Below, in pieces: positions 45,641 to 55,870 of a stretch of 64,000 nucleotides of DNA. The notes beneath the pieces were generated by a model. It was not told where the DNA came from. It ran no database searches and was given only the letters and a program-made list of their open reading frames with translations. Each line of letters starts with the position of its first letter. Position 1 is the stretch's first letter. Source of the DNA: Lunularia cruciata (lineage: Eukaryota; Streptophyta; Marchantiopsida; Lunulariales; Lunulariaceae); NCBI GenBank assembly GCA_948567375.1, contig OX419755.1, forward strand, positions 63,616,944 to 63,680,943, read 5' to 3'. The position numbers were made by a program, and so were the translations under genes.

Positions 45641-46290
45641 GCCATAGAAGAGTGGGAATTTAATAGATTTGCAAGTTTTACCAAAAATTTATCCACTATT
45701 ATGCTCATGTGGCCTCACTATTGAACAATCTCTTGGAGAAGACCTCAAGCTTTCAATGGACCACCAAGCATGAAGAAGCATTCCAAAAGCTAAAACATAT
45801 GATATTTTCAAGACCTATTCTTCAACCATATGATCCTCAACTACCTTGAGTGGTTGATTTTGATGCTTCTAACTTTGCCACTAGAGTTATGTTGTAGTAG
45901 GAGTTTCCAAATAGGTTACATCTCATTGCCTTTGTGTCTCACCGACTAAACGCCATAGATAGAAAATATTTTGCTTGAGATCAAGAACAACTAGCAATGA
46001 TTTATGCCACCAAGGTATGGAGGCATTATCTCTTGGAAAAACAAGTGATTATGCAAACCGATCACAAATCCTTGTTGTAGACAATATATTTGGAGCACAT
46101 GAAATGTCAATAACATTGATGGGACAAACAACTACACTTGTTTGACATCAAAATTGAGTAAAAACTCAATAGATTCCATGTCATCTCCAATGCCCTATCA
46201 CAACAATCTGATTTGAAATCTCTTCCTCTCATCACGATGGCAATTATAAAAGTGTCAATTGACTCAAATTTCCAAATCAAGTTTAGGACA
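45641..46290 (+). pseudogene. Outer chromovirus: RNase H
   Basis: DFDASNFATRVML, FVSHRLNA, MIYATKVWRHYLLEKQVIMQ and TDHK, matching element Ia, with nonsense codons. Confidence 0.75.
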
Positions 46291-47529
46291 AATTTACAAT
46301 AAGACCTCTATTTTTAGATAGTACAAGGTCATGACATAGCACACAATAAGGAAGAAAACACCTTTTCCTTCAAGGAAGACATTTTATTTAGTGAGAATTG
46401 GATCTATGTTCTAGCCAAGGATGATCTTTGACTTGTGGACCTTCTAGAAGGCCATGACTTACCAATCACTGGTTGCATAGATGTATACAAGACCTTGGGT
46501 ACCCTTTAAAACCAATGGTGGTGGCCCAACATTGCATGGGATGTTTGAGAGTTTGTCCAATCTTGTTAGAGCTACCAATTCAACAAGGCAAGCAACCAAA
46601 AACCGAGCGGCCTTCTTCAATCACTTCCAATCTCATTTGCTCAATGGGAACACATGAGCTTAGATCTCTCATCATCTCCTTGCCCGAGACAAAGCAAGGT
46701 CATACAATAATCATGGTGTTTGTGGATAATCTTAGTAAGCAAATCCATTTGGCACCTACCTTTGATATGGTAGACATTCCAACATTGGCCTAGATCTAGT
46801 TTGGCAATGTCTTCAAGCATCATAGTATATCTCGTGTATTTATCTACAATTGTGATCCTCAATTCACCAAAAAGATTTAGCAAACACTTTTCTAAATACT
46901 CAACACCAAGTTTGCTTTGTCCATGGCCTATCATCCTCAAACAATGGATACACCAAACATGAAAATTGCACCTTGAAGGATTTACTTCATGCCTTTCTTA
47001 ATGTTCACCATACCAATTGGGATGAATATCTTGCAATTGCTATCTTCAATAATTCCAAATAGCCAAACATTAGATTCTCTCACTTCTTCCTTAATTTTAG
47101 CCAAGACCAACTTTTTCTAGATTCTTTTCTTGCTTCTCCTCCATCTTATGTCCCTCATACTTTTACCCTCTTGACCACAATATCTCAATCCCTAGAAAAA
47201 GCCAAATCTCATATCCTTGTTGCTCAAATTGTTAGAAACAATATGCCGACCAACATTGTCATGATCTTATCTTTCAACTTAATGATAAGGTCATACTTTC
47301 TTCTCATAACCTACCTTTTCCTCTTGATACCCTAGTTTGTAAACTTTCTCCTCATTAGATTGGTCCATTTGATGTCACCCAAATCATTTCTCATGTTGCT
47401 CATTGACTTGCCTTGCCTTATCATATGTGCATCCACCCTAACTTTCATGTTTCCAAGTTAAAACCCTTTTTTCTAATCCATCTTCCTTTTCCTTTGTGTC
47501 TAACCTCCTCCTCCTCCTCCCACACATAT
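46291..47529 (+). pseudogene. Outer chromovirus: integrase
   Basis: LSSSPCPRQ..., MVFVDNLSKQIHLAP, AYHPQT-type block (about 46925) and VHHTNWDEYL are recognisable against element Ia. Heavily frameshifted. Confidence 0.75.
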
Positions 47530-47720
47530 CAACCATCATGAGGACCATGAGTATGAAGTTGATCATATCCTTGCACGTCACCACATGCAACATGGTCGCC
47601 AACAACATATGGAGTACAAAGTCCTTTAAAAAGGGTATCTCCTTCACAATGCCACTTGGGAGTCTTTTTTTCATCTTTAAAATAAACAAACAGCCATCCA
47701 CGAGTTTCAAGCTTCCATGG
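47530..47720 (+). pseudogene. Outer chromovirus: chromodomain
   Basis: EYEVDHILARHHMQHGRQQH ... EYKVL.KGY..HNATWESF, the degraded equivalent of 15188-15330. Confidence 0.75.
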
Positions 47721-47755
47721 TGACAAGGACGTCACCAACTAGTAGTGGAGGAATA

Positions 47756-48284
47756 TGTAATAATATGGAGTTTATTGACAAGTTAGTCAAGACTAACAAA
47801 ATAACAAGTAGGCCAAATTAGCCAAGAATTATAAAAATATTCTAGAAGCATCTAGGAAGCTACTTGGTACCTTCCCAAGTATAGGGTAATGTGCATGCCA
47901 AGTGGTAACTTATAGGAGCTTGCACGCCATGTAGGTGATATGTTTGTGCTTAGTAAGTGGTACATTTGTGCATGGCTAGTTTAGCTTTCATGCCAAGTAG
48001 GTGGCTCCTAGAAGAAAGTTTCTTAGGAAGCTTCTTAACTAACTTAGCGTGCATGCCAAGTAGGCAGTTTCTAGAAAGAAGCTTCCCGATTAGCTTGGCT
48101 TGCAATCTAAGAAAGCAGTTTTTAGGAAACTTCTTGAGAAGCTTTGCAAGAGCCTTGTATGTTCTCTATAAATACTAGAGCCCAAGCTCATGCTAGGCAT
48201 TTGGAGTTTCCTTCATTCAAGAGTCCTAATGTGATCTTTTGCCTTGATCTTCTATTCTTCTATTTCTTTCCTTGCTCTTTTACA
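47756..48284 (+). repeat. Outer chromovirus 3' LTR
   Basis: 529 bp, TGTAATAATATGG ... GCTCTTTTACA, preceded by the purine tract AGTAGTGGAGGAA. Followed by TTAAC (48285-48289), which matches TTACC before both left LTRs except for one base. Confidence 0.82.
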
Positions 48285-48539
48285 TTAACACTAGAATAAA
48301 AATATTACATTCCTTTGAATTTTTTATAAATAAATTTCATGGGCTTGAACCTCACATGTTTATAAGCCTAGTGAATATGGATATATAATACTTCTTTTCT
48401 TTAGTGGAAATCCTAAAAGATAATTATATTCTCATCAAAAAATTTAGGAACATTTACAATCCAATTTGGCTTCAAGTGATGGTGGCTCTTGATTGCTTTG
48501 GACATAATGGGAATGGTGCTTTAGTATTAAGTCAAGTGA

Positions 48540-49540
48540 ACCTTTGGGAGTAAGTATGTGCTCTACCACCAAATTTACTAAGAAATTAATATTAGCCATA
48601 TTATCCACCATGTCAATAGAGGTTCAATGGCCCAACACGAATGAGAGATCTCAAATTTGCATTGAAGGAATTTTTGAGATGTGTCTGGTTGGTAGACAAG
48701 ACTTTATTTCCTCTTGCTCAAAGATAGACTTTATTTCCTCTTGCTATAAACAAATTATAGCAAGAAGGGATTGTATGCACTAAATGGCTAAGATTTTGTG
48801 ACAACAAAAGAAAGGTGATTCATTTTGCAAGAGGTAAGACTCACAAAGATCCCAAATCACAAGATCTTGAGTCATAGGATATAGTTGGTTTTTAGGTCTA
48901 TGAAGGTATAGGGTATTTGATATATTTCCTTGCAATAGAATTTTTGATCTTGGATCCTCATTGTCTAATGTGGTTTATTGGTTTCATATTTTCATTTGTG
49001 TTGGATGCAAGTATGCCAACTTTATGTCATGATATGACAAGTTTGAAGAAGTTCTTCTTTGGACAAATCTAGATTAAAGAGTTACAAGGAATTCTTTTGA
49101 CCTCCACAAATATTTGCTTGCAAATTTTAGGTACATTCCAATGTTGTTTCTAGTTCTAGCCTTCAAAATAGCTCATAGAGCGGACTAACAAGACTTCAAC
49201 AAATATTTATCTTGTACACAAGTAATAACAAACTTTGTATTGGAGTTATGAAGGCTAGGTAGTATTTGTTTAAACAATTAAGGGTATTAGTTGAATAGCA
49301 AACATAGAAATGCATATTTGATGAAATGGATATCAACCAATATTATTCTACATAACTTCCTTATAGATAGAAGAGACACTTGGGAATTGGAGGAAGAAGT
49401 GGAATAAGTTGATGAAGTAGATGATTGGAACTAAGATGATCATGACAATAGGGAAGTGTTAAGACCAAATGTTATGGAGAAATGTTTGCAGTTCAATATG
49501 AGGCATGGTGGTGCCTTGCATTTAAGATAAAAAGAATAAA
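48540..49540 (+). pseudogene. PIF/Harbinger-type transposase relic
   Basis: Reading across frames: VQWPNTNERSQICIEGIF (48610-48660, the conserved PIF transposase entry block), LDASMPTLCHDMTSLKK (about 49000-49055, the D-x-S-P-G-S-x-H-D region), LASKIAHR and then IILHNFLIDRRDTWELEEEV (49342-49404), the hallmark ILHN.LID C-terminal block. Stops and frameshifts throughout. It belongs to the DDE superfamily and is cut-and-paste. Terminal inverted repeats were not found by eye. Confidence 0.72.
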
Positions 49541-51983
49541 ATATATTTTAGTATATTTATTGTACATTTTTGTGCTATGGTATGGATGTAAACCATATGT
49601 AAAATGAGATGTGATGTGAATTTGTGTACTTAGGTTGACTAGAATGATCAAGGCTTTGGTTGTTCATACTCTCCAGTTTGCAAGTTGAGTTTGAGTAGAA
49701 TTGAATTTACACATGTTGATTTTAGGATAGTGATGTTCACATCACTCTTGGAAAGAGATCCAAGATTCACCTAGTGGAAAGAGATCCAAGAGTCACCATG
49801 CACTATGTGACTTGATGTGTATCCAATGAAGATATAATGTTGCACTTGATTGAATATATGATTCTTGATATTCTCACTTATTCATTGAGGATTTTAGTTG
49901 CATGCTCTAATAAGTTCATTCATAATCACCATAACTTTTAGTGATTAGAGAGTTGAAAAGTCTAAAGGCATAGTCCAGAAAGTACTTATATTCATGTAGA
50001 ATTTTTTCATTCAGCCACCAACTAATCTATTTCAGTTTAAGGAGAACAAAAAGCTGATATTTTCTAGGTAAAGCTGTGTATGGACAATGTTTATTGATAT
50101 TGAGAGGTATGAAAATTAGAAACCAAACAAAATAAAGAAAATTTGAAAATTAAAATCCTAACAGGGAACTGAAAAGTTTTTAGTTTTGAGAGCTATGTTT
50201 GGAGATTTATATATTGGATATTTAGGGGCTAGAAATCTAAAACCAAAGAAAATGTATCAATATAAAAGAGTCCCACATCAATATTTTCATAATTGTGTAA
50301 AGATATTTAAGGGTTAAAACAGACCAAAGAGAAAATATCAATGTAAAAAAACTCTTTATTGATACATCTAGACACCTATAAAAGTGGAGTATGGAACTTT
50401 TCTATGCAGATTATTTTAAGGAGAGTTTAGTCTAAGGACAAGGTTGCTATAAACTTTTTGCATAGGACATGACAGATAGCAACATGTACAAGATAGGAGG
50501 ACATGATTGGGTCTTTTATTAATTTAGTTTGTGAATTGTTTCTACATAAAAGTGATTGCATAGTAGACACAAATCTACTTAGCCTTATAAACTACTTTTT
50601 TGCTTCTTGTTCTCTTTGAGTTTACTTATGATTCCATATTCCAAGGTTGTCAAGATAGAAGAGTATGTCCACCATTTTGGATAAGCTAACATGAGTGACA
50701 CTATGGAGTGGCCTTGGATTATTGATATCTACCAATTGATAAGTATCCATCAATTGAAAGTTAACATGAATTTCATTAACTTGTGTTGGTTAGAAAAGGC
50801 ATGTATCAAAATACATGGAACATATAGGAATACATTTGTGAGTTGGACCTTAATTTTTTAGACATGAAAGTGGCATTGTCATGAAGTAACCCACCCACAT
50901 ATGAGTATTACTTTTTTCTACTAAAATTTGATGAGATTATGTTTTTTAATCCCAAAATGTGGTTCAATTTTTGTGTTTTCTACCACTCAAACTAATTTTT
51001 TTGCATAAACCTATTGTATTTTTCTTGTGCATACCATTTTTCTATGTAGAACCAATTTTCCCTACCAAATTTTTGTTTGCATAGACCATAATTTCTGTCT
51101 ACATAGACAATTTCTTTCCTATATGTACCATATTATTTCCTCTATATACCAATTTTTAGCTTGCACATACCAGCTATTTTGTGTGTTTTACGTAAAAAAA
51201 ATTACAATATTGGCTTGTTCTTTGTGATTTTCTTCATGTCCCTACATGCATAAAGTTTGTTTGGACATTGGATAAGAACACTCATAGCAGAATGGTTGGC
51301 GGGAGACCCTTCACACTTTCAATTAACCTCATTAGGGAAGGTATTGCATGAGAGAGAGATAAGATAGATGGATAGATAAGAGAGAGATAATGCAAGGAAG
51401 AGGATAATTCCATACCCTTTAGTTCAAGATTGGTCCCTTGTGCAAGATTCTGTTGCTATGAGATGCTTGGACCTATAGTGTGCATATTTGGCTTGGAGAC
51501 CTTTCTTCCATATGGTGTGTTCTTTGTTTTGTTCCTTCTTGGAGGCCAAAGGTGGTTCATAGATATACAATTCTTCATGTGAATACTAATATGGCTATGG
51601 CTATTTGTAATACTTCAAGGACAAGAGAAGAGAGAAAACACAGATTGCACACTCAACATTCGATGCCCCAAGGGAACACATTCTCTTTATTATATAGACA
51701 AAGAGGATCTCCTCCAAGGAAGCTCCACCATAGGATTAGGGACACAGATAGGTGACATGTCAGCAAGCTCCACCCTTGGATTACTTACTTGGATGGGTGA
51801 CCTGTCTGGTCTAGGTCCTATCTGGTTGGTCAAACAAGCTTTGACCGGAGGGAATCTTTTAGGGAATCTTCCTGTAGGAATCTCAGAATCACGTGAGTAA
51901 GGTACCGTTGGAAAGATCTCGACAAGACAAAGCAGGGGGGAGGGAAGGCCAGCCTTTCCTCTGTTGGGGGGGGGGGCTCTGCA
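49541..51983. other. No gene recognised; AT-rich repeat-derived DNA
   Basis: No long frame or domain. Contains a GTCCCACATC phrase (about 50271) of the kind found in many plant LTRs and snRNA promoters, a GATA/AGAGAG-rich stretch (51350-51390), and an 11-base G run (51966-51976) just before the inverted repeat. Confidence 0.45.
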
Positions 51984-52157
51984 CATTTTCAAGGCCTAAA
52001 TTCATCCGTTTAGGCCTCCAAAATTGCCTTCAAAGATTTCAGGCATATTTTGGTTCCTACTCTATTAGTAGAAGTCCCCTTTTGGTGATACCTCTTTCTG
52101 ATCTGTTTAGTCCATCATGTGTAACATCCTTCCAGATGTTACCAAACCAATTCTCAC
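51984..52157 (+). repeat. Long inverted repeat, left arm
   Basis: CATTTTCAAGGCCTAAATTC ... GTTACCAAACCAATTCTC. Its reverse complement is present, with moderate divergence, at 53565-53734. Similarity may extend weakly further left into the G-run region. Confidence 0.78.
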
Positions 52158-52188
52158 CTTTAAATCATCTGTCTAGCTATTGGTTATA

Positions 52189-52313
52189 AGGTTCTCAAGT
52201 CTATTTCGGTTTTTGCCCTATTAGTAGAAGTACTCTTTTGGTGATACTTCTATTTGATCTATTTTGACCATCATGTATAACATCATTCTAGATGTTACCA
52301 AACCGAATTTCAC
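52189..52313 (+). repeat. Third, direct copy of the inverted-repeat unit
   Basis: Shares CTATTAGTAGAAGT ... TTTTGGTGATAC ... CATCATGT.TAACAT with the left arm in the same orientation, about 155-160 bp downstream, so the left arm is a partial tandem duplication. Confidence 0.75.
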
Positions 52314-53564
52314 ATCTAGATCATATGGCTAACCCTTGGTATTACACTATTGATGAGGATTATGATATGGTAGATCTAATGATGCAAGCTATTGAGGTTG
52401 AGGTGGTAGTCTTACATAAATAGATCCACCACCCAAATGGCCGTAGATTCAAACAGACTTTTGTAGGGCAGATTCCCACCCATCATTTCCTTGAGAGTGA
52501 TATTATTGGTGAGGATGAGGTGAGGTGTGAGAGCCTTACAAGGGACTTGGATTACTTCCACCAAGAGGGAGAGGAGGCAAATGATGAGCATGATTGAGAG
52601 TATAGGTTACCATCATGAGAACTTTAGATTCTTTTTTGTCTATGTACCTATATTATTCGTTTTTTATATACATATATTATTATTATTTGTTTATATACAC
52701 ATGTTATTATTTTGAAAAGATGTATTCTGATGTATTTCTTATGTGATCATTTAAATCATTTGTGCATTTCTTGAGTATGAAGTAAAGTTGCTTTTTGTGC
52801 TTAGTTTTTTATCCTCATGTTGTGCATGTTGATATCCCAATGAGAGGAGATAAGAAGTTACCTCAAAAAGATACCCTAAGGAGTGATGGACATGTGAGAG
52901 AGGTGTGTGATGACTATAATATTGGAATAGGGATAGTAGATATGGAGGTAGAGGAGCCACACTCCTCTACCTCCGTGTGCATAGCTAGAGACACCTAGGG
53001 GTTGTTGAATTAGGAAAGATAGGTGCACTTGAGAGATAGGTAGATTATGTGGAGAAAAAGCATGTTATTAGTGAGAAGTTGGGGATGGAGCATATTATTT
53101 GTGAGAGGTTGGAGGCACTAGACACTGAGGTGAGGCATCATACTATATAGTTAAGGCTTATAAGATCCAAGAGAGGGAGAGGTTGGAGAGGATGCATGTT
53201 CATAGTGAGAGGCTAGACACATTAGACACACATGAGCTTGTGAGGCATCACAAGCTCATGGTTGAGGGTTATAGGATTTAATAGATGTTTTATATGATGG
53301 ATTTTACTATCAATATGGAGTGGTTGGAGAAGACCCGGGCTCAATTACTTGAGACCCAAAGTTTACTAGATAGGTGAGGACTACACTAGATGAGGTAGTT
53401 GAGGAAGGGCAATTTTTTGTCCATGAGGCTATGATTGGACTCTCTAGGCTTCACTATTATAGGTTGAATCAGACTAATAGTGAATATATAGACACTCATG
53501 AGATGCATATAGATGGTATAGACAAGGTCACTTTAATACCATTAGCTAAACATTGTCTAAAGGT
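52314..53564 (+). pseudogene. Low-complexity coding relic between the inverted-repeat arms
   Basis: Plus-strand frames give helical, Glu/Arg/Leu-rich text such as ISEKLGMEHIICERLEALDT, followed by a similar HSERLDTLDTHELVRHHK unit, then a stretch ending KVTLIPLAKHCLKVEIGLV. This suggests a decayed coiled-coil protein of a mobile element. I do not recognise the family. Confidence 0.4.
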
Positions 53565-53734
53565 GGAAATTGGCTTGGTAACATTTGGAAGGATGCTATA
53601 CATGATGGACTAAGTAGATCAGATAGAGGTATCACCAAAAGAGTACTTTCACTAATAAAGCAATAGCCAAAAACATCCTGAAAACTTTAGAGTCATTGTG
53701 GAGGCCTAAATGGATGAATTAGGTATTGAAAATG
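53565..53734 (-). repeat. Long inverted repeat, right arm
   Basis: Reverse complement of 51984-52157, sharing GGCTTGGTAACAT, CATGATGGACTAA, GAGGTATCACCAAAAG and GGAGGCCTAAA blocks. Confidence 0.78.
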
Positions 53735-54144
53735 GATTGATTGCCCCCTCTATACAAGGAAAAGGCTTGTAGAAGAATAATGGGTGGCAAGTTGGAAGTT
53801 ATAAGGATCCAAGGCCATTTTAAAAGCAATTATAAAGTTTTTTAAACATAAGAGAACAACTTACTTTACTAGTAGCCAAGCCATCTTCTTTGAGTACATA
53901 TATCAAGGAGAGCATGTTAATTGGGCAATATATTTTACTATCAAGCAAGGAATCTACACAAAATTCAAGGAAGATTGTGGAGCTACTTACTTGGTACCTT
54001 CACAATCTATTTCTACATGGGGCTCAATTTTTTATCAATGAAGGAGCGTAAGAAGTTCCAAGTCATATCCATGTAGCAAGGTACTTTACCCTGCAACTTT
54101 AAGGCAAATTGTTTATCAAGAAGTACCAAGATGCATATGCAAAT
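53735..54144. other. Unclassified decayed coding-like sequence left of the solo LTR
   Basis: Short peptide-like stretches (KLFIKKYQDAYAN near 54110) continue, in composition, on the far side of the solo LTR. No domain recognised. Confidence 0.35.
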
Positions 54145-54596
54145 TGTAACAATATGGATTTTACCAATGAGTTAGTCAAGGCTAACAAAGTAGTAAATAG
54201 GCTAAAGTAACCTTGAATGTCTTTAAAGTATCTAGGAAGCTACTTGTACCCTCCAAGTATTGAGTAACATGCATGCCAAGTAGTGACCTTTATGAAGAAG
54301 CTTCTTGGGAAGCTTCTTGGCTAGCTTAGCTTACATCACAAGTAGGTAGCTTCTAGAAGCTTACAACTAGCTTAGCTTGCACACCAAGTAGGCAGCTTCT
54401 TGAGAAGCTTTTTGGTTAACTTGGCTTGCACTCCAAGAAAGCAGCTTAAGGAAGCTTCTCAAGAGTCTTGTATACTCTCTATAAATACCAATGCCAAAGC
54501 TCATGCTAGGAATTTGGAGTTTCCCACACTCAAGTATCCCAATGTAATCTTCTAATCTCTTATTTCTCTCCTTGGTCTTGGTCTTGGTCTTTTACA
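54145..54596 (+). repeat. Family I solo LTR
   Basis: 452 bp, TGTAACAATATGG ... TCTTTTACA, with the GAAGCTTC-rich U3 and TATAAATA box (about 54480). Flanked by CAAAT (54140-54144) and CAAAG (54597-54601), a probable 5-bp target duplication with one change. No family I internal sequence on either side. Confidence 0.8.
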
Positions 54597-55870
54597 CAAA
54601 GTATGTAGCAACATGAGAATTTTGCTAGTGGAGGAAGAAGTGACCACCACAAAAGCAAATAAGAAGAGGATCTCTCAAGAAAAGTCCTTGAGATCAGCCC
54701 AAAGACCAAGAAAGAAACTCAGGTGATAAAAGTATCTTGTGAAGAAGAGGAGGAAGAAGAACAAGAGCAATGTTCTTTCACATTGTAGAGATTTGTCTTC
54801 AAAGATGAAGAAGAGGAGTGATACAAAGATGAAAATTTGCTTCAAACATCAAATACATTGCAAGCTATGAGACAAAGCCAAAGAAAAAGAGGAGGCATCA
54901 CATTGCTCTAAAGAACCCACAATCCAAATCAAGAAGTAGGTGTTCAAGAAGAGAAGCAAATAAATAGTAAACACCAACAAGAACAAGAACTTTGGTCTAA
55001 AGTGGAACCGAAAGCAAAACCAGAAGAAGAAGTATAAGTCCAAGCCAAAGTGGAATTAGAAGAGGAAGCTAAAGACACTCCACTAGAAGTTCAGACCAAA
55101 GTTGAAGAAGGATTAGCCCAAGCAACCCAAGTGGCAATAAAAAAAGGAGCACACTTCATCAGACTCTCAATAAGTGCAATATTACAATTTATGTAGCTCC
55201 TACTTCCCTAATATTAGAAGGAGTGCCCAAAGATAATTAGCTACACTACCTTGGTGCAAAATATGCACAAGGAGATCTACACTTGGAAGCCAAAGGAGTA
55301 ACAAGTCCAAGAAGAGATAACCAGGGCACAAAACCCCAACAAGGAGGAGGCAAATAAGGTGAATGCCTTGATGCAAGAGAACTTTGAGGTAAAAAGGAAA
55401 AACTCTTTGTTGATGGTAGGCTAGAAGAGGCAAGAGAAAGAACTTGGGAGGCTACAAATTGAACAACAAAGGATATGTAGCTTGGGTACAAAGACCAACT
55501 ACAAGCTAGGGACAAAGAAGTAGTAAGTATTTGTAGTGAGTTGGGAGAATTCCAAGGTTTGGATCATGACCTTGGATTTACAAATGGCCCAATACCAAAG
55601 AAAGGTGGCGCTCCAATTGAACCAACTAGCCAAAGACCTAAAGAAGAAGAAAGTAGAGAGTGAAGTGGATAGACTTTGAATGCTAGAGGAGGCAAAGAAA
55701 GAAGTGGGAATCTTGAACCAACACTTGGAGGAAGAGAAGTTGACGACCATCTAGCAACTAGAAGAAGCCCATGATTAATTCACAAGGATGTTGAACAAGG
55801 GAATTGAAGGGAATACAATGAAGACAAAGATACATAAATTGAAGTTGTAGGTCCAAAATTAGAATGAGGA
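54597..55870 (+). pseudogene. Glu/Lys-rich coiled-coil relic
   Basis: Plus-strand frames read as a long charged helix with scattered stops: EVQTKVEEGLAQATQVAIKK, ALMQENFEVKRKNSLLM, KELGRLQIEQQ, QLAKDLKKKKVESEVDRL, AKKEVGILNQHLEEEKLTT. This pattern, over more than 1 kb, implies a real ancestral coiled-coil protein, perhaps from a mobile element. The family is unknown. Confidence 0.5.

Noticed and set aside
48285-48304. Sequence after the outer chromovirus 3' LTR resembles a fully deaminated primer-binding site, which would make 47756-48284 a 5' LTR
   Set aside because: No family I gag follows, and TTAAC here matches the TTACC before the left LTRs as a target duplication. The purine tract and chromodomain immediately to the left also mark it as a 3' LTR.
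50265-50385. GTCCCACATC followed by a TATAAAAG box, resembling a plant snRNA promoter
   Set aside because: The spacing is about 100 bp instead of the short fixed distance required, and no U-snRNA sequence follows. The phrase is also common in LTRs.
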